From Plasmodiophora brassicae (Eukaryota > Endomyxa > Phytomyxea > Plasmodiophorida > Plasmodiophoridae), in assembly GCA_039704465.1 (NCBI GenBank), contig JASFAU010000010.1, forward strand, positions 310,001 to 374,000: 64,000 nt of DNA, in the 5' to 3' direction. Each line of letters starts with the position of its first letter. Positions within the stretch are counted from its first letter, which is position 1. The translations under genes were made by a program, and so were the position numbers. Of this stretch, positions 55,238 to 64,000 are shown piece after piece. The notes below the pieces were generated by a model that worked only from the letters and a program-made list of their open reading frames with translations, searched no databases and was not told the origin of the DNA.

Positions 55238-56629
55238 TTACGGGCCGTTCGTGCTACCGAAATATGGGTACAGCGAGTTGGCTTGCTGGACGAAGATGGG
55301 CAGACAGGTGGCGCATATCGAGATCGGCAGTGTCACCGTGTACAGGATGTTGCGTTTCGACGACAGGAGCCATCGGGTGCCATGCTGGAAGCAGTCGACG
55401 AGCTGATCGTACGCGGAATCGCTGTGCAGGACCGAGGACACGCGGATCATGACGAGCATGGTGCAAACCTGCGCCAGGACGGTGAGCAGGGAGAACCCGA
55501 CCAGCAGCAGGTAGTGCTGCTGGTCGGACGCGTGAAACGGGAAGAACCGGCTGTTCGGCGAGTACGTCGCCAGCGTGAAGATCGTGATGAACGCCAAGGT
55601 GCCGTTGAGTTGCGCCCAGACCCGGGCGAACATCTGCGTCCTGGCGCTGTCCATCCAGTTGATACCGATCTCCTCCAGGCGCGATTCGGCAACGTCGGCC
55701 GGGACGACCATGCCCGACATAGATGCCTGTAGGCGTCGCAGGGCGCTCCAGTTGGAATGCGGTGACCTGGCTGGGTGCAAGGCCGACATCACCCAGACCT
55801 GGAACGGCTGGAACATCCACAGGGACGATGCGACCGTGGATGCGACTTCGACGACAATGATCAGGACGAACGTGGACAGGCTGGCGATGTGCGGGAACGC
55901 TAACTGAACCCAGCATTCGCTGCTGCACTCGATGGCGTACGCGATCAGCGGTTTGATACGGGTCCCGCTGCGCAGCGCCAGACGGTCGCAGACGAGCCAG
56001 GGCACCAGGAGGCGGAGGACCAGCGCCAGGGTCCCGAGGGCCATCCCGACAATGCTCTGGACGAACGTTTCATGGGCCGGGACCTGTACGAACCCGACCA
56101 ACGCTGCTAGGATGAGGATGGCGGCTGTGTTGGCGGCCGACGCCGCCTTAGCGAACTTTCGCGCGTTAGCGACGACGTCGTCGCCATATGGGTTGACCGC
56201 CTTGGCGTATGCCCGGGACTGGAGCGCGTTCACGACGCTTGTCAGCGTCATGGCCACCGCCAGGAGTAGGAACGGGACTGGGTTGACGTGCAGAAGGTAT
56301 GGCGCGATAATGGTGGCCACGTAGACGACCCAGACGACGATGCCGCGTCGCACATCGGTGAACAGGAACGCGTCCTCGTCATGGAACAGGTTCACATTGG
56401 AGATTGGCCGGATCACGTACGGGGGCAGCGCCAGCAGCGCCAGGACGACAATCCAGGGCGCTTGCGTGGACTCCAGGGCCGGCGTCGGGTCATGCAGGCC
56501 GATAAACCACATGGGGACGAAGACGATCGCCGGCGGCGTCACCAGCAGCAGAAGCAGCCAGACCAGCGTCCCGCGCCGCACAGGCATCGCATCGGGCACT
56601 GCATCAGCAAACACGGGCGCGACCTTCAT
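55238..56629 (-). CDS. Multi-pass membrane protein, copy B (unknown family)
   Basis: Single exon, 463 aa, starting MKVAPVFADAVPDAMPVRRG. Same ten-helix layout as copy A, with roughly 80 percent or more identity by eye over the last 300 residues and more divergence in the first 60. The Arg-rich start followed by LVWLLLLLVTPPAIVFVPMW suggests a cytosolic N-terminus. The last helices are flanked by SVLHSDSAYDQLVDCFQHGT, identical but for one residue in A. Lies 19 bp from the left end of the pogo-like transposon, whose insertion therefore sits directly at its 5' side and may have displaced its promoter. Confidence 0.75.
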   Translation of the reverse strand: MKVAPVFADAVPDAMPVRRGTLVWLLLLLVTPPAIVFVPMWFIGLHDPTPALESTQAPWIVVLALLALPPYVIRPISNVNLFHDEDAFLFTDVRRGIVVWVVYVATIIAPYLLHVNPVPFLLLAVAMTLTSVVNALQSRAYAKAVNPYGDDVVANARKFAKAASAANTAAILILAALVGFVQVPAHETFVQSIVGMALGTLALVLRLLVPWLVCDRLALRSGTRIKPLIAYAIECSSECWVQLAFPHIASLSTFVLIIVVEVASTVASSLWMFQPFQVWVMSALHPARSPHSNWSALRRLQASMSGMVVPADVAESRLEEIGINWMDSARTQMFARVWAQLNGTLAFITIFTLATYSPNSRFFPFHASDQQHYLLLVGFSLLTVLAQVCTMLVMIRVSSVLHSDSAYDQLVDCFQHGTRWLLSSKRNILYTVTLPISICATCLPIFVQQANSLYPYFGSTNGP

Positions 56630-56648
56630 CCACGGTGCCCCCCGTATA

Positions 56649-56790
56649 CAGTAATTGCTCCTATTAAGGTTTCCTGTAATAAGCCCCGAACCCTGAATTC
56701 GATGGCTTATGACCCCGAACCCCGATTTCGAGGCATATCCGGGGTCTTAATAAAAGACATAGGGCTAAATTTAGATGTTTGGGGTCTTAT
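56649..56790. repeat. Left terminal inverted repeat region
   Basis: CAGTAATTGC start, then AATAAGCCCCGAAC and GACCCCGAACCCC blocks that recur inverted at the right end. Confidence 0.75.
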
Positions 56791-56909
56791 TAGGAATTCC
56801 ACATAACGTTTTTGCTTTTTTTTGGTGCACGGACTACGCGGCGGTGCCGCGGCGCAAGCTCATTGACTCATTGTGCATTGTCGAATGGTGTTGTAGTGCT
56901 TCTGTGCGA

Positions 56910-57070
56910 ATGTCATCGATGCTGGAAGAGCTCCGTGAGCTATCTGGGCTGCTGAAGGATGATATTATAACACCTTCGGAGTTCGATGATATGAAACGAG
57001 CGCTTATCGCCCGATACAAGGGATCAGGCAACACAGGTCCCAGCGACAACAGTCACCTCGAGGAATCGAG
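56910..57070 (+). other. SHOCT-like short ORF inside the transposon
   Basis: From the ATG at 56910 the frame reads ELRELSGLLKDDIITPSEFD then DMKRALIARYKG, a good match to the short SHOCT helix pair. It may be a first exon of the transposase (an intron from 57072 would follow) but the join to the next exon meets an in-frame stop, so linkage is unproven. Confidence 0.4.
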
Positions 57071-57131
57071 TGAAGGTCAGCGAGTTTTTGCCACGAACGT
57101 TCGTGAATAACTGTCTCTCTCGTAGACGTGA

Positions 57132-59520
57132 ATGGAAAGCAAGAAGCAAGACCCGCATCGTGTGCGTCTTCGTCAGACAGAACTCGACCCTTTCCGTCCT
57201 GGCTCTGCTGCTCACAGTACGTGTTGTGGTTACTTGTTCGTTCTTGAACTAATGACGTTTGCTGACAGGTAGTTCATCGAATGCAACGTCCGGAAAGACT
57301 GTGACGTCGCAAGCGACTCTGCATAAATACTTCGGGCCGTCCATGTTAATGTCCCGTGGCTCCGGCGAGATATTCGTGTCCTCCAAGTGTCCAGCTATGG
57401 TCAAGGACAGGTTCACATGCTCTGAATGTGATAAACGCTGTCAAACCAAACAAGCCCTGATTTCCCACATGAAAACGCACAAGGTCGAGGAAGAATGTAT
57501 GCCGAATGGAGTTTCTACGCCCAATATTGTGCCTTGTGTGATAATTCGTGGTTGTGTCATAGACCAAGCAAATCCCCAGCCTGATGAACAACGGGTTGAT
57601 GGCCCTTCGTCGAAGCGCCAGCGTTATTCGTTTGAGCGCAAGGTGGATATTATCAAAGAAGTATTGGACACGCAGCGTCCTAGCTCGGGTGAGAAGCGGT
57701 CTCGTGCGCTGGCGGTTCAACTTGTATCCGATGATACTGGTATACCTGCAACGACCATCGCAAGATGGATGAAGAACGAAGATCAACTACGTGACCGTGT
57801 GGCTTCGTCGGCCGATCGTGCCAAGAAGTCCTCGTACAATCGCTGTTGGTTGAAGGACTTGCGGCACCTCGAAGAGGTGCTTGCTCGCGAGATCCGCAAA
57901 GAGAGGGCGAAAGGTGGTTCCGGGTTAACCGTCAAAGGTAACCGTTTTAACTGTGTAATTCCAGGTAGGAAAATATCGAAGAACTGGTCACTCTCAATGG
58001 CCAGGCAGATTCGTCGAAGGCCGAACATCGTAAATCCAAACAACGCGAAGGAGATTAAGCTCTCGTATGGGTGGTACTATCATGGGTTCCTTCCGAGGCA
58101 CGATTTCTCCATCAGACGCGGGAACAACCGAAAGAAGATTGATGCAGTAGCATACAAGCCCATCGTTTACGAATTTCATCAACTACTCGCGAAACGCAAT
58201 TCCAGTCGTAGTGTATTTCCACATTCCATGTTCAACTTCGATGAGGTCCATTCCGCCTAGATGCTCTGTATTGCACTTCTTTGATGCTTTGCAGGTTCCT
58301 CTTCCATTCGTGAATGATGGTGACAGACGGACCGTTGACGACGTTGGCACAAAGCGAGTCTGGATCAGGCAGCCGGGTGCGGGAGATGAAAAGCGGCAGG
58401 CGACACTGTTCCTCTGCATTGGGGCGGATTGTGAGGTCCAACCGCGACCCCATGTCATATTTCGCGGCAAGGGTACACAGATTCTCCGATCTGACGAGCC
58501 GAATCAATGGGTGTGTTCTTCACTGGACGCTTCAAATCAACTTCTAAGTGCCATTTGTCACAGGACTCCAGGGTGTCGGTCCATTTTCAAGAAAACGGAT
58601 GGGTTGACACCAAGACCGCTGTAAACATCGCGAAGGTCATGCAGCAAGATCCTGCGTTCGTAAACCCTGACGAGAATCGGACCTTCCTCTGCGACAACCT
58701 TCAATCCCACAAGGCACCAGAGTTTGTCGATTCGATGAAGTCCTTGGGCGAAATCGTGCTGTTTCCGCCAAACGTTACTGATTTGTTGCAACCTGGTATG
58801 TATTTCGTTCACCTTGATTTTCCCATGCTAATTGTCGTTGACAGTCGATGCCGGCGCCGGTCGGATGATGAAATATCTGATCGCATCGCGGCTTGATGCG
58901 CAGATGGACGATGACGCTGCGTTCTCATCCAAATGGTTAGGAGGAAAGTTCACGGCTTCCGAGCGTCGCGTCCTCATTACCAACTGGGTGGGTGAAGCGT
59001 GGGAGCGGTTGTGTCAAGCGGGGTACATTCATAAGTACTTCGAGAAGACCGGTTGCCTGCTTGGTACGGTGGGTGCGGATCCCGGCAGGATCAAGATCCA
59101 GGGTCTTGATGAGTACCGGTTTATCCCGAACGTCCCGTTCATAATTAACGTCGATGACGGGACAGATTCCGAAGCAGCGACAGCGGCGAATTTTCTGAAG
59201 GCACCTACAAGGCCGCAGACCCTAGTTCATCGGACGAGGACGCGCCTATCCTGTCGTATGAACCCGGACAAAACCGTTTTCGTGAAGGCGACTATGTCGA
59301 GGTGTTCGACTCCGATGGCCAGCCGCTACTCACCGGCTCTGTTACTGCACCGCGTACCTCTCTACACGGACAGCCTGTGCCCGACGGCCACATCGTGGTC
59401 GTTATCGCACGACTGCACACTACAAGTTGTCTGGGCGTGGATCACTTTGGAGAACCTGTTGGCGTCGGAGGATATACTGCCGTCCCTGTGAATCGAGCAT
59501 TCCTGTGCTGCGACAAATAA
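57132..59520 (+). CDS. pogo-like (DDE_1) transposase with C2H2 finger
   Basis: Exons 57132-57216, 57269-58245, 58295-58510, 58564-58795, 58845-59118, 59166-59520 (712 aa). N-terminus: one C2H2 finger (C-S-E-C...H-M-K-T-H). Then a helix-turn-helix of the pogo/CENP-B type (RYSFERKVDIIKEVLDTQ; GIPATTIARWMKNE). The catalytic triad can be placed: D in MFNFDEV (split by intron 2), D in FLCDNLQSHKAPEF, and D in PPNVTDLLQPVDAG (split by intron 4). An acidic tail (SSSDEDAPILSYEPG) ends the protein. Five introns of 47-53 nt resemble those of host genes. The real start may lie further upstream (the 56910 ORF). Confidence 0.85.
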
Positions 59521-59589
59521 ATGTTCCGTTTCTTGTTGTTTGGGCTAATCGGGACCAGTCTGTGGTTGAATTACGCAACGTAACTCCAA

Positions 59590-59730
59590 GTATAAACTGT
59601 GCTCCTGATAAGACCCCAAGCACTGAACCTACCCAAAAAATATTTCACAATAAGACCCCAAACCCTCACAATGCTCTATGACCCCGAACCCCAATTATTT
59701 CAGTTCGGGGCTTATTAGAAGCAATTACTG
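59590..59730. repeat. Right terminal inverted repeat region
   Basis: Contains GACCCCGAACCCC, GTTCGGGGCTTATTA and terminal GCAATTACTG, mirror images of the left end. Confidence 0.75.
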
Positions 59731-60041
59731 TACAGCCACCGCGGTCGGGGGGTACACCAGGGGTAGGTAGTACCTACGAACTCCGGTAGATAGACCCGAC
59801 TATAAATAAAACCGCGTACGGCGGCGTTTTGCCTCGCCACCTGACTGCGTACTGCGTTTGGCCCGGCCCGGACTGCAGTTGCCGACTGCGGCGAACCGCC
59901 CGTGACTGCCCCCATTGTTCACAATAAAGCGTTGGCCACGGTCGGTCTCGGCAGGTGCGACAGTCAGAGCTGCAGCGGCGGCGTCTGTCCGCGCATTGGG
60001 TGTGGCGTGTGCGGCGCGTGCGGTCGTCGCAGGTAGGAGGT
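59731..60041. other. Intergenic, upstream of 60042
   Basis: 311 bp; a plus-strand CTATAAATAA (59799-59808) about 235 bp before the next ATG could be a promoter element. Nothing else recognised. Confidence 0.3.
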
Positions 60042-60841
60042 ATGCGCCCGGGTGGCATCTTCGCCAACGCTGTGCGGAGCCAGGCGATTAGTCGAGGTGC
60101 GACCCCAGTGTGTGCGTTGCCGCGCGCGTGCGTGCGCCGTCTCATGACGCCCGTACAGGGAAGGATGGGGAGGTGCGGTCGCGGTCCGGACGACGTGGCC
60201 TGTTCATCGTCCATCACGACCGATCGCCGACGAATCGCAGGCACCGTCCCGTCAGGCAGCGACCGCCCGTCGTCGACCTTCTTCTCGACTACGAAGACGG
60301 AAGTCGGTATCGCTCCTTCGCTAGGCAGTATCGGCTCCCTGACAGAGTTGCTCGTCCAGCCTATCTTCGCGCTGCCAGGACGCGCCTACGCGACCTTGTT
60401 CGAGATACGCTCGGCGAGATACGCGACGACGACGACGACGATGCGACTGAGGATGCCGCCGTCGACACCCGTCTGCCTTCGTCATCGCCCATGTCGATCA
60501 GCGCTCGGAGCCGGGCAGCGGCGCCTGCTGACCCAGCGCCAGCCCCCTGCGCATCGTCTCTGTGCTGCTCGGCGTTCCCGCGCCCCACGGAAACGCCCGG
60601 TAGCGAGTTCGACCATGTCGCGCTGTCGGTAACGCCTCCGACGCCGACGCCCTTCGTCCACCGGGCGACGACGTCCGCGATCCTCGAACCCGACGACATC
60701 GACTTCCAGAGCCTGCTCGACAGCCCGGCCCCGGGCGACAGGCGGCGCGCGGCGTCGCATAACGATCGTTGGCGACCCGATCGTCAGGACATCGACTTTG
60801 ACGAGTTCGTGTTCAAACCCAGATCCCCATTGCTGTACTAA
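60042..60841 (+). CDS. Acidic/Pro-Ser-rich low-complexity protein
   Basis: Exons 60042-60096 and 60159-60841 (245 aa); the 62-nt intron (GTGCGA...GTACAG) links an ATG to an otherwise start-less frame. A basic N-terminus (RSRSGRRG, NRRHRPVRQRPP), then one folded-looking segment LLLDYEDGSRYRSFARQY with RTRLRDLVRDTLGEI, a poly-Asp run (DDDDDD), and a Pro/Ala/Ser-rich disordered region. Two similar acidic peptides occur near the end: EPDDIDFQSLLD and RQDIDFDEFVF, of the kind used as docking or activation motifs. No known domain; possibly nuclear. Confidence 0.55.
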
Positions 60842-61000
60842 ATTATCGGACCCTGTTTGTGCGACGAGTGCAAATCCGGTACACACCGACGGGGGCCCGA
60901 GGTTCGATTCGTCGTACCGCGATGCACATCGCCATGATGATAATATCTTCGTCGTCGTCGCCGCCGGTTGCATGACCGATTCGTTGTCGCCAGGGCCGCG

Positions 61001-64000
61001 ATGGAGACCAGTGGCATCGTGCCTGGAGACGTCGCCGCGCCGGACCAGCAGCGCCCCGGCAAGCGAGCTCTTCGTCCTGCCGACGTGCTCGAATTGTTTC
61101 GCAGCGCCACGTCTGCTGCGCCACGTAAGCCGGGCACCCATCCGAAAGCCTGTGGTTCTGATTGGCGCGCGTTCCTAGATGGGCAGTTGCCTGCGACGGC
61201 GAGAGGGGCGCTCGGTCGCGTGCCGTTCCGGACCGAGCAGAAGCTGGCCGTCGAGTGCTGGCTGAACGAGAAGCTGGGCCTGGACCCGATCGTCGAGCTG
61301 CGGGGCCAGATCGACACGATGCTGGCGAACCAATCGGCGGACCCATACGCGGGCGACTCGTACATCCTGCGAAAGACCCATCTGTAATATCGACGGCGAC
61401 GATCCGTCGTCCACGTTCTGACTACCGTGTTAGGGACCAGACAGGGCTGTCCCGATCCGCGTTGAAAGCGGCCGGCCTGGCACACGACGTCATCGATCGG
61501 CTGCACCGAGGGCTGTTCGTGTACACGACGGGCCTTCACGAGCTGTTGAGCGACGTTGGCCCCGATATAGCCCGGCTGTTCTGGAAGGCGTACTGGCGAC
61601 TTGCCGACAGGAGCGACACCGGGTCCAGCGAGAACGGTCGCCTGGTCGCCGAAGTACGCGACGAGCACATCGAGCATCTGCAGGAGGTGCGCGCCAGGAT
61701 CGCCGCCCTGGCCAACCATCTCGACGTCGTCAAATCGCTGAGCGAGCGTGACGCCGCCCAACGCTCGGCTGAAATCGCCGCCGTCCAGACAGACCTTGCT
61801 GGCGTCCGCAAGGACCTGTACGACACCCAGACGGAGCTCGACGCGCAACGCAACGCCAACATCGCCCTGTCCAGGTCGAACGCCGAACTGGACGGGCGTA
61901 TCGCCCGGATTCAGAAGCAGGTGGCCAGCGCCGAACAAGAGATCGCCAAGCTCAGGCACGATAAGGCCGAATGCGAGATCGTCATCAACATCGCCGATCT
62001 GAGGCGTCGCAAGTACGAGGACGTGATCGCGTCGTACGAGAAGCGGTCCGCCGAGATGCAATTCAACAACGGACGCCTGCTGACCGAACGCGCCGACCTG
62101 GACCTGAAGATGGGCGTCCTGTTCTCGTCGTTGCAGGACGCGAACCTGACGATCCGCGCGCTGAAGGACCAGATCAGCGAGTATGTCCTGGCGCGCGACC
62201 AGCAGCACCGGAAGATCGTCCAGGTCCAGAACGAGTGCCACCTGCTGACCGTGAAGTTGCAACGGGAGGCGCACGACCGCGAGAAGCTGGATGCCAAGTG
62301 CACGACGCTGTCGGCGACGATCGCAACGTTAACCGGGGAACGTGCCGCCCTAGTCGACGACCTCGGACGCGTCAGCGACGACCTCGCCCGCAGCAACTCG
62401 TTCCTCGAGACGGCTCTTGAAGAGCTGCGCGTCGCCCGCCAGGACCTTGACGTCACCCGCACAGCGTTAGCGGATCATCAGCGCGACCTTCGCGACGCAC
62501 AGGCGCAGGTCGCTGATCGTGACCAACGGATCGTGGCTCAGGCGCGTCACGTCTTCCAGCAATCGGAACAGCTGGCGAACCTGCGACGACTGAAAGACGG
62601 CCTGTGCCGACGCGTGATCGACGAGCGCATCGCCCTGCGACACGCGAAGCGGGCGCGGGCGGCCATGGCCGCCGATCGCGACGAGATGGAGCAACGGCTT
62701 CGGAACCATCAGCAGATGCTGAACGAGGGTCGCGAACAGCTGCGAATGGTCCTGGCTCAGAACGCCAAAGACGTCGCCGCCGTGCGCCATGAGCTCAGGA
62801 ACGTGATCAGCCAGCGTGACGAGCAGATCGAGATCAACGCGACGCTGCGGGCAATGCACGAGGAGTCGCAGAAGGAGCTGGCGAACCTGACGAACCAGCT
62901 GTCGGAAAGGATCACGCTGTCGGAGCAACTAGGCGAGCGCGTTCACACTGCTGATCAGCAACGGCGGGCGCTGGAGGATCGCCTGGGCGTGTCCGGCTCA
63001 CAGTTCAACCAGCTGGAGAACCGGCATGCCAACCAGAGCAAGGAGCTGTGCACGGCCATCGACGAGATCACGAAGCTGAACACGACCCTGGAGCAGCAGC
63101 GGGAAGCGCTCCTGGATCGCACCAACGAACGCGACCAGCTGTCCAACGAGCTCGCCGAGCTCAAGGAGGCATTCTTCGCAGACATGGCCAACGTGAAGGC
63201 GGCGCATGAGACGGAACGTCAGCAGCTGCTGGACGAGATCGCTAGGGACAAAGAGGAGCGCGACCAGGTCGAGAGCAGGCTGCAAGAGAAGCTGGCCGAG
63301 CATTACTCTGCCACGGAGGAGCTGGAGAGGCAGGTCGTGATGCGTGTTCAGCAGTGTACGAAGCTGGCGTTCGACCTGCAGCAGATGTCCAAGACGATGG
63401 CGACGGCCGAGGAACGCCATCGTTCAGAGATTGGCGTGCTCGAGGCTGGCAACGCCGAGCTGAAGGCGAAAGTCGACGTGCTAACGGCTGCGTTGACCGC
63501 GGCTAACGTTGCCGCCAAGGAGCACATGAAGGCCATGATCACCGACGCGCCGGTACAGCCGTCGTCGGCCAGGCCTGACATGGTCAGCATTGCCGTGCAG
63601 ACGATGTCCAGCGGGATCACAGTCGAGCCGAAGACGAACACGGTCGCGATCGCGGCCCCTAGCAGCAACGCTGACCAGGCGCGCTTGACGCGCCTCCTTC
63701 GCGAATTCGATGTTCACGACGAGGTCAGCCAGACAAAGACGGATGAAGATCCAGTCGCCCTGCATGGACGTCCATCGGTCGGGCGCCGCCCCGAATCGTT
63801 CGCTCGTGCAACGTCGGTCGGGAGCTCGACAACGGGGACTCAAAGCGGTGATAGCGCAGGCCAGAATGTCACCGATTTGCCTCACGGAGACTTCAAGGTG
63901 GAGGCTTCGAGTCGAACGTCATTCAGCCGACGTACGTCCGTGGGTGAATCAGTCGCTCCTGCAAGGCAGTCCAGACGACGAGCGCCGCTGTCAAGGAAGA
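61001..64000 (+). CDS. Long coiled-coil protein, 3' end off window
   Basis: Exons 61001-61383 and 61434 to beyond 64000 (at least 983 aa). A globular N-terminal 120 residues (ADVLELFRSA; WRAFLDGQLPATARGAL; QKLAVECWLNEKLGLDPIVE) precedes more than 600 residues of continuous coiled coil (EIAKLRHDKAECEIVINIAD; TTLEQQREALLDRTNERDQL; ERQQLLDEIARDKEERDQVE). After about residue 850 it turns Ser/Thr/Arg-rich (RTSFSRRTSVGESV) and is still open at the edge. No motor or ATPase motif seen before the coil. Probable cytoskeletal, basal-body or Golgi tether; unassigned. Intron of 50 nt, GTAATA...GTTAG. Confidence 0.75.

Larger units (their letters stand above)
56649..59730 (+). mobile_element. Complete pogo-like DNA transposon (3.08 kb)
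   Basis: Both ends are seen. The left end begins CAGTAATTGCTCCTATTA and the reverse complement of the right end begins CAGTAATTGCTTCTAATA, each bordered by TA (56647-56648 and 59731-59732), the target-site duplication of the Tc1/mariner-pogo superfamily. Subterminal GC-rich repeats (AATAAGCCCCGAAC, GACCCCGAACCCC, GGGGTCTTATT) occur at both ends in several orientations. It encodes a full-length DDE transposase (57132-59520) whose introns and reading frames are intact, so the copy may be recent and possibly active. Confidence 0.85.

Noticed and set aside
60838..62274. 478-codon minus-strand ORF opposite the coiled-coil gene
   Set aside because: Antisense of a GC-rich coiled-coil coding strand; Leu/Gln/Val/Asp composition mirrors heptads and no domain is seen. 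The plus strand gives continuous coiled coil.

Overview
The window is nuclear DNA of a small-genome eukaryotic microbe, not a prokaryote. Genes are densely packed and cut by very short introns. About 85 were placed here by joining conserved reading frames. Nearly all are 42-66 nt, with a very loose donor (GT plus almost anything), a CTAAC/CTGAC-like branch site and a YAG or AAG acceptor. Flagellar/centriole genes (POC1), the UFM1-pathway gene CDK5RAP3, ATG13, REV1, a mitochondrial ProRS, and many secreted ankyrin/SKP1-like and RhoGAP-like proteins together fit a plasmodiophorid (Rhizaria, Phytomyxea; Plasmodiophora/Spongospora type). That assignment is inference; no marker rRNA is present.

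Layout. 0-2.8 kb: a broken transposon gene (SAP + PD-(D/E)XK-like nuclease + piggyBac-type zinc tail). 2.8-7.6 kb: three tandem minus-strand genes for signal-peptide-bearing RhoGAP-like proteins, probably effectors. 8-16 kb: a type II membrane glycosyltransferase-like protein, DEAD-box helicase DDX3/Ded1, a C2H2 factor, SDS22, and an acidic coiled-coil protein. 16.4-17 kb: two identical tRNA-Leu(CAA) genes facing each other. 17-26.5 kb: a HEAT protein, mitochondrial prolyl-tRNA synthetase, a Zn2Cys6 factor, ATG13 and an EF-hand/CorA Mg2+ channel. 26.5-28.6 kb: repeat-rich stretch with a 21-bp minisatellite and SWIM/MULE transposase relics. 28.6-39.6 kb: a mitochondrial protein of unknown function, CDK5RAP3, a coiled-coil protein, oligopeptidase B, POC1, a V-ATPase accessory protein (Voa1/Ac45 type), and a mitochondrial triple HMG-box protein. 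39.9-43.5 kb: three Golgi-type glycosyltransferases. 43.6-50.7 kb: REV1, phosphoglycerate kinase, and an SLC25 carrier. 51-56.6 kb: a secreted His/Asp-rich protein, a secreted SKP1-like/ankyrin protein, and a tandem multi-pass membrane family with a relic third copy. 56.6-59.7 kb: an apparently complete pogo-like DNA transposon with TIRs and TA target site. 60-64 kb: an acidic low-complexity protein and a long coiled-coil protein that runs off the window.

The housekeeping genes do not form one pathway. The accessory parts (secreted RhoGAP trio, secreted SKP1-ANK, His/Asp-rich protein, membrane paralogues) look like a host-interaction or surface gene set interspersed with transposon debris. 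All exon joins were made by eye from frame, conserved motifs and splice signals. For every multi-exon gene reported as a complete model the coding total is divisible by three.
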